DNA from: an uncultured Blautia sp.
GTDB taxonomy: Bacteria > Bacillota > Clostridia > Lachnospirales > Lachnospiraceae
Reading direction: 5' to 3'
Length of the DNA stretch: 64,000 nucleotides
Assembly (NCBI GenBank): GCA_900547685.1
Contig: URHS01000005.1
Location: 11,085-75,084, forward strand
The notes beneath the pieces were generated by a model. The model did no database searches and had not been told where the DNA came from. It was given only the letters and a program-made list of their open reading frames with translations. Below, in pieces: positions 41,894 to 50,649 of the stretch; the stretch's first letter is position 1, and each line of letters begins with the position of its first letter. The translations under genes and the position numbers were made by a program.

Positions 41894-42700
41894 ATGTTTA
41901 AAATTTCAAACTTTACAGACAATGACGATGTAAGAGTTTTAGATTCTGCTGGTCCTTTTACTATTATTGAATATATGCGGGATTTAAGTGTTTCGCCTTC
42001 AGATGCAGAGAAAGCCTATTTCTGTCATGCAATGAATGTGCGCAAACGACAGGTAGTATGTGATTTAAGCAAAGCCAATATTACACTTCAGTCCGGAGCT
42101 ATGCAGTGGACTGTGGGAAATGTCAATGCTACTACAGGTTTAAAAGGTGTGGGTGACTTTTTCGGAAAAGCAGTTCGCGGTAAAATGACAGGAGAAGGTA
42201 CAATTAAGCCGGAATATACAGGCGATGGGGTGCTTGTATTAGAACCCACCTACAAGCATCTGATTTTATTAGATGTAGAAGACTGGAATGGTTCTGTTGT
42301 TCTGGATGACGGATTATTTCTTGCATGTGATGCAGAATTAAAACATAAAGCTGTTATGCGCTCGAATATTTCTTCTGCTGTATTCGGCAATGAAGGTTTG
42401 TTCAATCTGGGATTAAGAGGCAATGGTGTTGTATGTCTGGAAACTCCATGTCCCAAAGAAGAATTAATTACCATTACTTTGGATCATGATGTTTTAAAAG
42501 TAGACGGAAATATGGCTGTTGCATGGAGCGGAAGCCTTGACTTTACTGTGGAGCGCTCCGGAAAGAGCCTGATTGGTTCTGCTGCTTCAGGCGAAGGACT
42601 GGTAAATGTATACCGTGGTACCGGAAAAGTACTTTTAGCGCCTGTTCAGAAAACGATTACTCCTCCTTCTGCACTGAGCATCCCCGATGACGAAGATTAA
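41894..42700 (+). CDS. AIM24 family protein
   Basis: This 268-residue protein is a beta-rich AIM24 (DUF124-like) domain, recognised by the repeated Gly-rich strands (QSGAMQWTVGNV, GEGTIKPEYTGDGVLVLEPTYKHLILLD, NLGLRGNGVVCLETP). The fold resembles the TRAP RNA-binding protein, but bacterial function is unknown. It has no signal peptide. It is 21 bp downstream of the phosphofructokinase gene with a CAGGAGGG ribosome site and shares its terminator, so the two are co-transcribed; a metabolic link is only suggested by this. Confidence 0.85.
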   Translation: MFKISNFTDNDDVRVLDSAGPFTIIEYMRDLSVSPSDAEKAYFCHAMNVRKRQVVCDLSKANITLQSGAMQWTVGNVNATTGLKGVGDFFGKAVRGKMTGEGTIKPEYTGDGVLVLEPTYKHLILLDVEDWNGSVVLDDGLFLACDAELKHKAVMRSNISSAVFGNEGLFNLGLRGNGVVCLETPCPKEELITITLDHDVLKVDGNMAVAWSGSLDFTVERSGKSLIGSAASGEGLVNVYRGTGKVLLAPVQKTITPPSALSIPDDED

Positions 42701-42709
42701 TCCTATTAT

Positions 42710-42745
42710 TTTAGCGGCACGCCCTTAGGACTGTGCCGCTATCTT
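42710..42745 (+). terminator. Terminator after the AIM24 gene, overlapping the end of the ABC-F gene
   Basis: AGCGGCAC (42713-42720) and GTGCCGCT (42733-42740) form an 8-bp GC-rich stem followed by ATCTTTT. The right half of the hairpin falls inside the last codons of the convergent ABC-F gene, which stops at 42725. On the reverse strand there is an A/T-rich tract after it, so it may serve both. Confidence 0.72.
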
Positions 42746-44512
42746 TTCCGCTAAATCATTCAAATAAACCCAACGATCCATTTTCTCTTCCAGAAGTGCT
42801 TCTGCCTCTTCCTTTTCTGAAGTCAATTCGTTTAACTTTCCGGAATTTGTTGCATTTTTCATGATTTCTTGTTCCAATTTTTCCAGTTTTTCTTCCAGCT
42901 TTGCGATATCATCATCAATCGTTTCAAATTCCTTCTGTTCTTTAAAAGTAAATTTTAATTTTACTGTACGATTTTGCTTCCATGTTTGTGCTGAAGTTTT
43001 CTTTTCTTCTTTTTTCTCTGTCTGAACAGGCTGTTTTATACTATCATTTCTTCTTGCTTTTGCTTCCAGATAATCAGTATATCCACCTTCATACTGCTGA
43101 AGTTTGCCATTTCCTGTAAATTCAAAAATTCGGTCTACTACATTATCCAGAAAATAGCGGTCATGGGAAACCGTCACTACAATTCCCGCAAAAGAATTCA
43201 AATAATCTTCCAGAATCGTAAGGGTAGGAATGTCCAGATTATTTCCCGGCTCATCTAAAAGCAACACATTAATTTCACTGGAAAGGACACCCAGAAGATA
43301 TAAACGCCTTTTCTCTCCACCGGACAGTTTTCCAATAGGAGCATACTGCATATCAGGAGTAAACAAAAAACGTTCCAACATCTGAGATGCGCTTATTTTT
43401 CCGTCTTTTGTGTTAATGTATTCTGCAATATCTTTCACATAATCAATAACCCTCTGACGTTCATCCATTTCCTGCTCTTCCTGAGCAAAATATCCGATTT
43501 TAATGGTTTCTCCCATTTCTACTGTTCCACTATCGGGCTCTACCAGTCCTGCCATTAATTTCATTAACGTAGATTTTCCACATCCATTTGGACCGATAAT
43601 ACCCAGTTTTTGGTTTTTCAATAAAATATAATTGAAATCTTCTACCAAAACCTGATTACCATATTTCTTAGAAACGTGCTTTAATTCAATAGTCTTTTTC
43701 CCCATACGTGTTTCTACAGACTCTAATTCCACACTCTGATCTCCCACAGGAGCTGCTGTATTTTTCAGTGCTTCTAATCTCTCCAGTCTGGCACGCTGTT
43801 TTGTTGTTCTTGCGCGGCAGCCTCTTTTTGCCCATTCTAACTCCATACGCAGAACACTTTGACGTTTTCTCTCTGATGCAAGCTCCATTTCTTCTCCTTC
43901 TGCCTTTAATTCCAGAAATTTTGAATAATTTGCCTCATAGCTGTACATTTTTCCGTGAGAAATTTCCAAAATACGATTCGTTACCTTATCCATAAAATAA
44001 CGATCATGTGTAACCATCAAAACCGTTCCCCGAAAACTCTTCAAATATTCTTCCAACCATGAAATCATGGCTTCGTCCAAGTGATTAGTTGGCTCATCCA
44101 GTAAAAGAATATCAAAATCCTGTGCTAAAATTTTTGCCAAAGCTACTTTTCTTCTCTGACCTCCTGAGAGCACTGCAATCTGTTTTTCATATTCTGTAAT
44201 TCCAAGCTGTGTCAGATTACTCTGCACTTTCCACTCTGCCTCACAATCCTGTATATAAGAAAGAATTGTGGCATTTTCCGGAAACTGCGGATTTTGTGGC
44301 AAATAGGCAAGTCTTACATTGTTCTGCATAATAATCTGTCCTGTCTCAGGAACTTCCTCTCCCGCCAGCATTTTCAAAAGAGTAGACTTTCCTGTACCGT
44401 TAATTCCGATAATTCCTACTTTATCTCCCTCCTGAACTCCAAAGCTGGCATCCTCAAAAATCACTTTTTCTCCGTAAATCTTGCTGATATGTTCTATATT
44501 TAATATGTTCAT
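42725..44512 (-). CDS. ABC-F family ATPase (Uup-like)
   Basis: This 595-residue cytosolic protein has two ABC ATPase domains and no membrane segments. Domain 1 shows GINGTGKSTLLK near residue 36 and LSGGQRRKVALAK near 122. Domain 2 shows GPNGCGKSTLMK near 310 and LSGGEKRRLYLLG near 405. A linker with basic RTTKQRARLERLEAL lies between. The C-terminal region from about 510 is a charged coiled coil, as in Uup. ABC-F proteins act on the ribosome or on branched DNA; some give antibiotic protection. The Uup-like tail and lack of a resistance-type linker make housekeeping use more likely. It is convergent with the AIM24 gene. Confidence 0.9.
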   Translation of the reverse strand: MNILNIEHISKIYGEKVIFEDASFGVQEGDKVGIIGINGTGKSTLLKMLAGEEVPETGQIIMQNNVRLAYLPQNPQFPENATILSYIQDCEAEWKVQSNLTQLGITEYEKQIAVLSGGQRRKVALAKILAQDFDILLLDEPTNHLDEAMISWLEEYLKSFRGTVLMVTHDRYFMDKVTNRILEISHGKMYSYEANYSKFLELKAEGEEMELASERKRQSVLRMELEWAKRGCRARTTKQRARLERLEALKNTAAPVGDQSVELESVETRMGKKTIELKHVSKKYGNQVLVEDFNYILLKNQKLGIIGPNGCGKSTLMKLMAGLVEPDSGTVEMGETIKIGYFAQEEQEMDERQRVIDYVKDIAEYINTKDGKISASQMLERFLFTPDMQYAPIGKLSGGEKRRLYLLGVLSSEINVLLLDEPGNNLDIPTLTILEDYLNSFAGIVVTVSHDRYFLDNVVDRIFEFTGNGKLQQYEGGYTDYLEAKARRNDSIKQPVQTEKKEEKKTSAQTWKQNRTVKLKFTFKEQKEFETIDDDIAKLEEKLEKLEQEIMKNATNSGKLNELTSEKEEAEALLEEKMDRWVYLNDLAEKIAAQS

Positions 44513-44601
44513 GGGAACACTCCTTTTTCTTGCTTTATTCCTTAATCACTATAACAAAGAAATCCTTTTGGGACAATGACTTTTTATTTTTCTTAAAAAG
44601 A

Positions 44602-44630
44602 TTGTTATTTTCTTTATAAAATGATATGGT
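44602..44630 (+). promoter_or_regulatory. Candidate promoter of the Na+/Ca2+ exchanger gene
   Basis: TTGTTA (44602-44607), 17 bp, TATGGT (44625-44630). Spacing is ideal but both boxes are partial matches. The ATG at 44668 follows about 30 bases after the predicted start site. Confidence 0.4.
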
Positions 44631-44667
44631 AATAAAGTGGAAAACGAAAAAATTTTGGAGGAAAGTT

Positions 44668-45633
44668 ATGTTAAAATCTGTTATTTTTTTATTGGTAGGA
44701 TTTTTTCTGCTTGTAAAAGGCGCAGACTGGTTTGTAGAAGGTGCCTCTTCTATTGCTAGACGTCTGCGTATCCCGTCTTTAATTATCGGACTTACTATTG
44801 TAGCCTTTGGAACCAGCGCACCAGAACTTGCTGTAAGTATTACTGCTGCCGTAAAAGGAAGTAATGACATTGCCATTGGAAATGTAGTAGGTTCCAATAT
44901 TTTTAACCTTCTGGTAGTTATTGGTATGAGTGCTCTGATTTGCCCTCTGTCCGTAAAACCAAGCATGATAAAAAAGGATTATCCTTTGTCTATTGCTGCC
45001 ACACTTCTTTTAAATGTGCTGATTATGGATCAATTTTTTACCGGAAACTCCCGCATGGTCTTAGGACGTCTTGACGGAGTTTTATTGCTGGTGGGCTTTG
45101 GATTTTTCATGTATCTGGCTGTAAAAGATGCTTTGAAAAGCAGAGCTGAAAATCTGTGTATACAAGAAGCTGAAACTGTCATTGGATATTCTATGGGAAA
45201 AAGCATTCTTCTTTCTCTTGTCGGACTTGCAGGTATTATTATCGGTGGAGATATGACTGTAAATGGAGCAAAAGAAATTGCCAGAGCCTTTGGCCTTAGC
45301 GAAGCCCTGATTGGTCTTACCATTGTGGCAGTAGGTACTTCTCTGCCGGAATTAGTTACTTCTATTGTAGCTGCCAGAAAAGGAGAAAGTGACATCGCTC
45401 TTGGAAATGTGGTTGGTTCTAATATTTTTAATGTATTTCTCATTTTGGGATTATCCAGCACGATTTTACCTATGAATGTCACAAAGACTTATCTGTATGA
45501 TGTGGGCTTATTGACTATTGTTTCCATACTGGTCTATATTCCAATTCTTCTCAGAAAGAAAATCGGACGAGTTATGGGAGCTGTGATGACTTGCTCTTAT
45601 ATTGCTTATACGGCGTATTTGATTATGAGATAA
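44668..45633 (+). CDS. Calcium/sodium antiporter (CaCA superfamily, YrbG-like)
   Basis: This 321-residue protein has about ten membrane helices arranged as two inverted repeats. The ion-binding alpha-repeats are clear: GLTIVAFGTSAPELAVSI near residue 45 and GLTIVAVGTSLPELVTSIVAA near 220, each followed by the GNVVGSNIFN motif. It exchanges Ca2+ for Na+ or a similar ion. The start was set to 44668, ten bases after a TGGAGG site; the longer frame from 44626 lacks a site. Terminator follows at 45641-45669. Confidence 0.92.
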   Translation: MLKSVIFLLVGFFLLVKGADWFVEGASSIARRLRIPSLIIGLTIVAFGTSAPELAVSITAAVKGSNDIAIGNVVGSNIFNLLVVIGMSALICPLSVKPSMIKKDYPLSIAATLLLNVLIMDQFFTGNSRMVLGRLDGVLLLVGFGFFMYLAVKDALKSRAENLCIQEAETVIGYSMGKSILLSLVGLAGIIIGGDMTVNGAKEIARAFGLSEALIGLTIVAVGTSLPELVTSIVAARKGESDIALGNVVGSNIFNVFLILGLSSTILPMNVTKTYLYDVGLLTIVSILVYIPILLRKKIGRVMGAVMTCSYIAYTAYLIMR

Positions 45634-45637
45634 AAGA

Positions 45638-45680
45638 AATGCCATATTAAGTGTACAACTTAATATGGCATCTCTTTTAT
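45638..45680. terminator. Bidirectional terminator between the exchanger and lipoprotein genes
   Basis: GCCATATTAAG (45641-45651) and CTTAATATGGC (45659-45669) form a perfect 11-bp stem with a 7-base loop, followed by ATCTCTTTTAT on the + strand and an A/T-rich tract on the other. Confidence 0.85.
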
Positions 45681-45697
45681 CACTATCTTTTTAGAAA

Positions 45698-46402
45698 TTA
45701 TTTCTCAGTTTCCAACTGTTCCATAATAGCATTATGCAAAATCAGATTTCCTGCAAAAAGGCAAACTCCATTTTTTTCAAACATAGGCACAGCATCTTTG
45801 CCTCCGGCATATATTCCGTAGGTTAAATGCGATTTCTCAGAAAATTCATCCCAGTTTTCTGCATTAAGTCCTTGCTGGAAATTTTCCCACATTCTCTTAT
45901 ACCCTTCTGCATTTTCCTTTGGCACAACTTCTTTCACAGATTGGCTTGTCCAATATGCTGCATTTTCCTTTTCCTCATATTCACTTACCGCCATTGAAAG
46001 TAGTGAATACAAGCTTATATTTGGTACTGTTTTTCCAAAATCTTTTTTCATTTTCTTCAATACATTTTCCATATCTGCATCATCCGGATACACAACTCTG
46101 ATTTCATATAACTGTTGTGGTTTTCCACTAAAAGAAGCATCTACAAAGCTGAAATAAATTTGAGATGTCTTTTCCCCAAACATCTCCTGTCCGTTTTCCA
46201 GAGCAAAATAAGAGTCATTCTTATTTTCTATTAGATTTGCCACAGTATCTTTATTCACTCCATAATTTTCAAACACTTCTTCCATGGTAATGCCCCATGG
46301 TGCATCTTCCAGTTCAATATTCTCACTTTTAGAACCATTGGAACAGCCAGAAAAAGTGCAAAACGCTATAAGTGTCGCTAAACAAATAAGTTTTTTCAAC
46401 AT
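45698..46402 (-). CDS. Predicted lipoprotein of unknown function
   Basis: This 234-residue protein has a lipoprotein signal peptide (MLKKLICLATLIAFCTFSGC, with lipobox FSGC and Cys at 20), so it is anchored outside the membrane. The mature part is acidic and mixed alpha/beta, with no family recognised. Its opening, EDAPWGITMEEVFENYGV, resembles short segments in other secreted Gram-positive proteins. It is divergent from the BlaI-type repressor gene, with the promoters of both in the A/T-rich gap 46403-46571, and may be a target of that repressor (inference). Confidence 0.75.
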   Translation of the reverse strand: MLKKLICLATLIAFCTFSGCSNGSKSENIELEDAPWGITMEEVFENYGVNKDTVANLIENKNDSYFALENGQEMFGEKTSQIYFSFVDASFSGKPQQLYEIRVVYPDDADMENVLKKMKKDFGKTVPNISLYSLLSMAVSEYEEKENAAYWTSQSVKEVVPKENAEGYKRMWENFQQGLNAENWDEFSEKSHLTYGIYAGGKDAVPMFEKNGVCLFAGNLILHNAIMEQLETEK

Positions 46403-46449
46403 CTATCCACCTTCTTTTCACTTCTATAACTATCTATAATTCTTATACC

Positions 46450-46477
46450 TATATATTATCATAAATGTTAATATATA
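46450..46477. promoter_or_regulatory. Inverted repeat in the divergent lipoprotein-blaI gap, candidate BlaI operator
   Basis: TATATATTA (46450-46458), ten bases, TAATATATA (46469-46477): a perfect 9-bp dyad. Another A/T palindrome lies at about 46523-46546. BlaI-family repressors bind dyads in such gaps, but the usual TACA...TGTA core is absent and A/T-rich DNA yields chance dyads easily. Confidence 0.4.
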
Positions 46478-46571
46478 TCAATTATGTTTTTTTATCCTTT
46501 TATTGTTTTTCATTATCCTTTATATTATTATATATATATATTATAAAATTTATAGGGAAAGGAGTCACACT

Positions 46572-46982
46572 TTGCAAAAAATTAAACTAACACAAATGGA
46601 AAAAAAAGTTATGTATATTCTTTGGCAAAATCCGGAACCTCTTCTTATTTCGGATATTGTCAGTTTTGATACAAGTCTTCCGATTACAAGTGTACAGCGT
46701 CTTATGCGAAATTTACTAGAAAAAGATTATGTAGAAGTTGTTGATATCGTCCAAAGCGGAAAAGTATTTGGCAGACGATATCGTGCAAAAAAAATGCCAG
46801 ACGATATTATATATAGTGAAATAGAAAATTTTCTTCCTGTTGTAAAGAATAAAATTCATTTTTCCAAAAGACTAATTGCTTCTTTACTGAATAATGAGGA
46901 AAATGAAAAAGAAACTTTAGATGAACTGGAAAATTTTATAAAAATACAAAAAAGGAGTTTAGAACAACACAAAAATGGTTAA
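46572..46982 (+). CDS. BlaI/MecI/CopY family transcriptional repressor
   Basis: This 136-residue winged-helix protein matches the Penicillinase_R family: LTQMEKKVMYILWQNPEPLLISDIV at the start, recognition helix region ITSVQRLMRNLLEKDYVEVV near 42, and the dimerisation helices after about 75. The start was set to TTG at 46572, seven bases after AAAGGAG; the longer frame from 46503 begins in A/T-rich non-coding DNA. It overlaps the M56 peptidase gene by 8 bp. In the known systems the peptidase cleaves the repressor in response to a signal. No beta-lactamase gene is nearby. Confidence 0.88.
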   Translation: MQKIKLTQMEKKVMYILWQNPEPLLISDIVSFDTSLPITSVQRLMRNLLEKDYVEVVDIVQSGKVFGRRYRAKKMPDDIIYSEIENFLPVVKNKIHFSKRLIASLLNNEENEKETLDELENFIKIQKRSLEQHKNG

Positions 46983-48042
46983 TGTTTCCTATACTACAAT
47001 TATAACTGCCATTTTTTTCTTTTGCTTATTTTGTATTTGCATTTTAGGATATATAAGGAAAAAAGGCGATTTATTTCACAAAAAAGAAGTTGTGTTTTTA
47101 CTTATTATGTTCAGTATTATCGGTTTCCGTCTTATTTTCCCCATTGAATTGCCAATTACAAAGTCTGTATATATTTCAACTTTCTATGCTGATTTTTGTG
47201 ATATCTTAAAGAAACCCATACTACAAAACATACCTGTTTTTGAGCTTTTATTTCTAATAAGCATTACGATTTCTCTTTTGATAGCGCTGGTAAAATTTAG
47301 CCAATATAGAAAATGTTATCTTTTTTTCAAGCAGGCAACTGTTGTAAAAACTATATCGGTTTCAACTTGCTTTAAAAGAGAGAAGCAAATACCAATCGTA
47401 AAATCATCCTTTACCGAAGAACCTTTTATTCTTGGTATCTTAAAGCCAAGAATTGTAATTCCATATACGGAATTTTCAAATGAAGATTATATTATACAGC
47501 ATGAAATACAGCATTATCTAAATCATGACTTATTTTTCAAACTGTGTATTGAAGTTTTGGTAATTCTTTTTTGGTGGAACCCACTTTTATACCTTCTTAG
47601 ACAATATATAGAAAACTTACTTGAATTAAGAAATGACTTCTCTGTTACCGGACATCTTTCAAAAAAAGAAAAAATCAATTATGCAGAAACTCTGATTTTT
47701 GCAGCAAAAGAAAAAAACAAAAAGAAGCATTTTGGATTAGGTATTAGCAGTACCTCCGGTTTCTTAAAAATCAGAATTCATTCCCTCTTTGCTCATTCAC
47801 CTTTTCGAGTTTCTCCATTTCTGTTACTTACTTTTTTATTAACCATTTTTTCTTATTTTGTTGTTATTGAACCTTATTCCAGACCTGATTTAGGACCAAC
47901 TGAATTTTTATTAGAAGATGTCTCCTATCTCGAAAAAAATAAGGATGGAACTTATACTATCTATGTGAATGAAGAACCTATTGGAACACTTTCTAACATA
48001 CCAGATGATTTGAAGCATATAAAAATTATAGAAAAGAAGTAA
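46975..48042 (+). CDS. BlaR1-like M56 family membrane metallopeptidase, without a penicillin sensor domain
   Basis: This 355-residue protein has hydrophobic segments near residues 6-23, 40-58, 86-103 and 290-307 and the M56 zinc site HEIQHYLNHD near 180, followed by a hydrophobic VLVILFWWNPLLYLL. In BlaR1/MecR1 an extracellular penicillin-binding domain of about 250 residues follows the last helix; here only about 50 residues remain (ending LKHIKIIEKK). The signal must therefore be something other than beta-lactam acylation. It is translationally coupled to the BlaI-type repressor gene. The short C-terminus is the complete gene end, because a terminator follows at 48115-48153. Confidence 0.88.
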   Translation: MVNVSYTTIITAIFFFCLFCICILGYIRKKGDLFHKKEVVFLLIMFSIIGFRLIFPIELPITKSVYISTFYADFCDILKKPILQNIPVFELLFLISITISLLIALVKFSQYRKCYLFFKQATVVKTISVSTCFKREKQIPIVKSSFTEEPFILGILKPRIVIPYTEFSNEDYIIQHEIQHYLNHDLFFKLCIEVLVILFWWNPLLYLLRQYIENLLELRNDFSVTGHLSKKEKINYAETLIFAAKEKNKKKHFGLGISSTSGFLKIRIHSLFAHSPFRVSPFLLLTFLLTIFSYFVVIEPYSRPDLGPTEFLLEDVSYLEKNKDGTYTIYVNEEPIGTLSNIPDDLKHIKIIEKK

Positions 48043-48111
48043 TCTGCATAACGCTTCTCTTTTTATCCAATCAAATTCTTTACTAACATGATATGTCTGT
48101 TCTAATAAGTA

Positions 48112-48160
48112 AAAAAGCCGTTATCCCCTCAAATATAAAAGTATAACGGCTTTACTTAAT
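48112..48160. terminator. Bidirectional terminator between the M56 peptidase and alaX genes
   Basis: AAAGCCGTTAT (48115-48125) and ATAACGGCTTT (48143-48153) form a perfect 11-bp stem with a 17-base loop. The reverse strand carries TTTTTTAC directly after the stem; the + strand TTTACTTAAT. Confidence 0.82.
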
Positions 48161-48175
48161 AAGAATATAAACTTT

Positions 48176-49354
48176 TTACAAAATCTTTTCCAAAAACTCC
48201 CTTATTTTTTCCTCTTCCCCTACAAGAGAGCCTTGTATCATCGGAGGTTTACCTCCTCCTTTTCCCTGAAAAGCCGCATTTAATTTCTTACCGATTTCTC
48301 GAATATCTCCACTACTTCCCAGCACATAGCGAAATCCCTGTTTTTCATCTCCCACAAAAGCTCCACAGACACCTTTTGTAAGCTCCATTCCTGCATTGAC
48401 AAAATTTCGCATTGCCATAGCGTCTAACTCTTTCTCAAATAACAGCAAATTCGCATTTGGATTTTCCTTTAAAACAGCTTTTTCAGACTCTAAATATCCC
48501 ATAACAAGCCTTTCCTGCATTTTTGCTGCTTTCTCTTTTAACTGCTGAATTTCTTCTGTTAAGCGCTTTACAGCATCTGTTACTTCCTGCTGCTTTGCAG
48601 AGAGCATATTGGAAATTTGTACCACACTGGCTTCCTTTTGATTATAATCCTTCAACGCCCGCATACCACAGGCAATCCAAAGGCGCATACCGCCTTTATA
48701 ACGTATAGCATTGGTAATTTTAATAAGTCCTACATTTCCTGTTGTCTTCACATGGGGAGCACAGCAGGCGCAGATATCACAATCCTGAATTTCCACAATT
48801 CGGATTTCCCCCTGCAATTCTTTCTTGCTGCGATAAGGAATTTTTTCCAACTCTTCTGTACTGGGAAAATACGCTTTTATTTCTCTGTTCTCTGCCACCA
48901 CTTGATTTGCTTCGTATTCAATACTTCTCAGTTCTTCTTCTGTAAGAGGACCATCATAATCCATAGTCACTTCTTCTTTTCCCAGATGAAAACCTACATT
49001 TTCATAACCAAATCTTCTATGTACAATTCCTGAAATAATATGTTCTCCTGTATGCTGCTGCATCTTGGAAAATCGCTCCTGAAACTCCAGCTCCCCTATG
49101 ACTGTCTGTCCCGGCAAAATTTCCTCATCTATGAAATGAATAATTTCTCCATTTCTTTCCTGCACATCAAATACTTTTATTTTCCTGTTTTCTATATGCA
49201 GCACACCTGTATCTGCACATTGTCCCCCTCCTTCTGGAAAAAAGGCAGTTCTGTCAAGAACCGCCTCAAAATGATTTCCATTTGGAATACAGGACAAAAC
49301 CACAGCTTCAAAATCTTTTATATAACTGTCTTGATAGTATAACTGTTCTGTCAT
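48176..49354 (-). CDS. Alanyl-tRNA editing protein AlaX-L (AlaRS editing and DHHA1 domains)
   Basis: This 392-residue stand-alone editing factor hydrolyses Ser-tRNA-Ala or Gly-tRNA-Ala. The N-terminal beta-barrel has AFFPEGGGQ near residue 33. The zinc site follows: QQHTGEHI near 94 (HxxxH) and CDICACCAPHV near 190 (CxxxH-type). The DHHA1 domain at the C-terminus carries GGGKPPMIQGS near 370. The aminoacylation domain of AlaRS is absent. The start was set to 49354 (opening MTEQLYYQD), overlapping the homoserine dehydrogenase stop by 4 bp with a GAGGAAG site; the longer frame from 49483 runs inside that gene. Confidence 0.92.
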   Translation of the reverse strand: MTEQLYYQDSYIKDFEAVVLSCIPNGNHFEAVLDRTAFFPEGGGQCADTGVLHIENRKIKVFDVQERNGEIIHFIDEEILPGQTVIGELEFQERFSKMQQHTGEHIISGIVHRRFGYENVGFHLGKEEVTMDYDGPLTEEELRSIEYEANQVVAENREIKAYFPSTEELEKIPYRSKKELQGEIRIVEIQDCDICACCAPHVKTTGNVGLIKITNAIRYKGGMRLWIACGMRALKDYNQKEASVVQISNMLSAKQQEVTDAVKRLTEEIQQLKEKAAKMQERLVMGYLESEKAVLKENPNANLLLFEKELDAMAMRNFVNAGMELTKGVCGAFVGDEKQGFRYVLGSSGDIREIGKKLNAAFQGKGGGKPPMIQGSLVGEEEKIREFLEKIL

Positions 49355-50649
49355 TCTTCCTCTCCATATACTCTGATAACAGAAGAAATTTTTTGCACTA
49401 CTTCCATTCTTTCCAAAACTAAAAGCGCATCGTGGAAGTTTCCTTCTTTTACCCTTGATGTTACAATTACCAATTCTGCCCATTCTTCATGTTTATGTTT
49501 TTGAATCATTTGCGCAATACTTACTTCATATTTTCCCAGCACACTGGCAATTGCTGCCAATACTCCCGGAGTATCACTTGCATGAATGCGCATAAAGAAG
49601 CGGCTCTCAATATCTTCCTGATTTTTAATAGAAAGAGATTTGTAACAAGTACAACGAATTCTTGCTGTACATTGGAATAAAATATCTCTTACGATATCAA
49701 AAACATCTCCCACAATGGCACTTGCTGTAGGAAGCTCTCCTGCTCCTCTTCCGTAAAACATTGCATCATCTACAGCATCCCCATGAACAAATACCGCATT
49801 AAAAGAATCATTCACTGATGCCAGAGGATGCTTTTCAGAAACCAACATAGGCTGCACCGATACTTCAATTCCCGTATCTGTATTTCTTGCAACACCCAGA
49901 AGCTTAATCACACATCCTAAATCCTTCGCATAACGAATATCTTTTGAAGAAATACGAGTAATTCCCTCTGTCACAACATTTTCAAAAGTAACTCTTGAAT
50001 TAAATGCAATAGATGCCATAATTGCCATTTTTCTTCCTGCATCATACCCTTGTATATCAGCAGTAGGATCTGCTTCTGCGTAGCCCAGCTTTGTTGCAAG
50101 CGCAAGTGCTTCTGCAAACTCCATATTTTCCTGTGTCATTTTTGTAAGAATAAAATTTGTTGTACCGTTTACAATACCTACAATTTCAGACAGATGGTTC
50201 CCCGCAAGACACTGCTTTAAAGGACGAATAATAGGAATTCCTCCTGCTACAGCTGCCTCAAACAGGAAGTCACAATGATTAGCCGCAGCACAATCTAAAA
50301 GCTCGCCTCCATGAGATGCAACCAAGTCTTTATTCGCTGTAACCACATTTTTTCCTGCTTTTAAAGCCTCCATAATATAGGTTTTAGCAGGCTCAATTCC
50401 TCCCATAACTTCAATGACAATCTCTATAGTTTCATCTTCTAAAATTTCTGTCCAATTATTAGTAAGAATTTCCGGTTCTTCAATTTTTGCTGCTGCTTTT
50501 TTCAAATTCCTCACAAGAATTTTTTTCAATTTCACAGTAGCGCCGATTTTCTTTTCCATCTCGGTTTCTTGATTTTTTAATACCTTGTATACCCCAGTTC
50601 CTACAGTCCCAAGGCCTAAAAGTGCTGCGTTAATTACTTTTTTGCTCAT
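49351..50649 (-). CDS. hom: Homoserine dehydrogenase
   Basis: This 432-residue NAD(P)H-dependent enzyme reduces aspartate semialdehyde to homoserine, on the way to threonine and methionine. The dinucleotide loop ALLGLGTVGTGVYKVL is at residue 8; VVTANKDLVA near 105, VAGGIPIIRPLKQ near 140, GIVNGTTNFILT near 164 and the catalytic-Lys segment GYAEADPTADIQGYDAGRKMAI near 193 follow. A C-terminal ACT domain (about 350-425) suggests feedback control by threonine. The start was set to 50649, with AAAAGGAAG upstream. It overlaps the PHP gene by 20 bp. Confidence 0.95.
   Translation of the reverse strand: MSKKVINAALLGLGTVGTGVYKVLKNQETEMEKKIGATVKLKKILVRNLKKAAAKIEEPEILTNNWTEILEDETIEIVIEVMGGIEPAKTYIMEALKAGKNVVTANKDLVASHGGELLDCAAANHCDFLFEAAVAGGIPIIRPLKQCLAGNHLSEIVGIVNGTTNFILTKMTQENMEFAEALALATKLGYAEADPTADIQGYDAGRKMAIMASIAFNSRVTFENVVTEGITRISSKDIRYAKDLGCVIKLLGVARNTDTGIEVSVQPMLVSEKHPLASVNDSFNAVFVHGDAVDDAMFYGRGAGELPTASAIVGDVFDIVRDILFQCTARIRCTCYKSLSIKNQEDIESRFFMRIHASDTPGVLAAIASVLGKYEVSIAQMIQKHKHEEWAELVIVTSRVKEGNFHDALLVLERMEVVQKISSVIRVYGEEE

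Noticed and set aside
42725..44512. ABC-F antibiotic-resistance protein
   Set aside because: The linker and coiled-coil tail look like housekeeping Uup-type proteins and there is no resistance context or leader attenuator.
46503..48042. Beta-lactam resistance locus (blaI-blaR1)
   Set aside because: The M56 protein has no penicillin-binding sensor domain and there is no beta-lactamase or PBP2a gene nearby.
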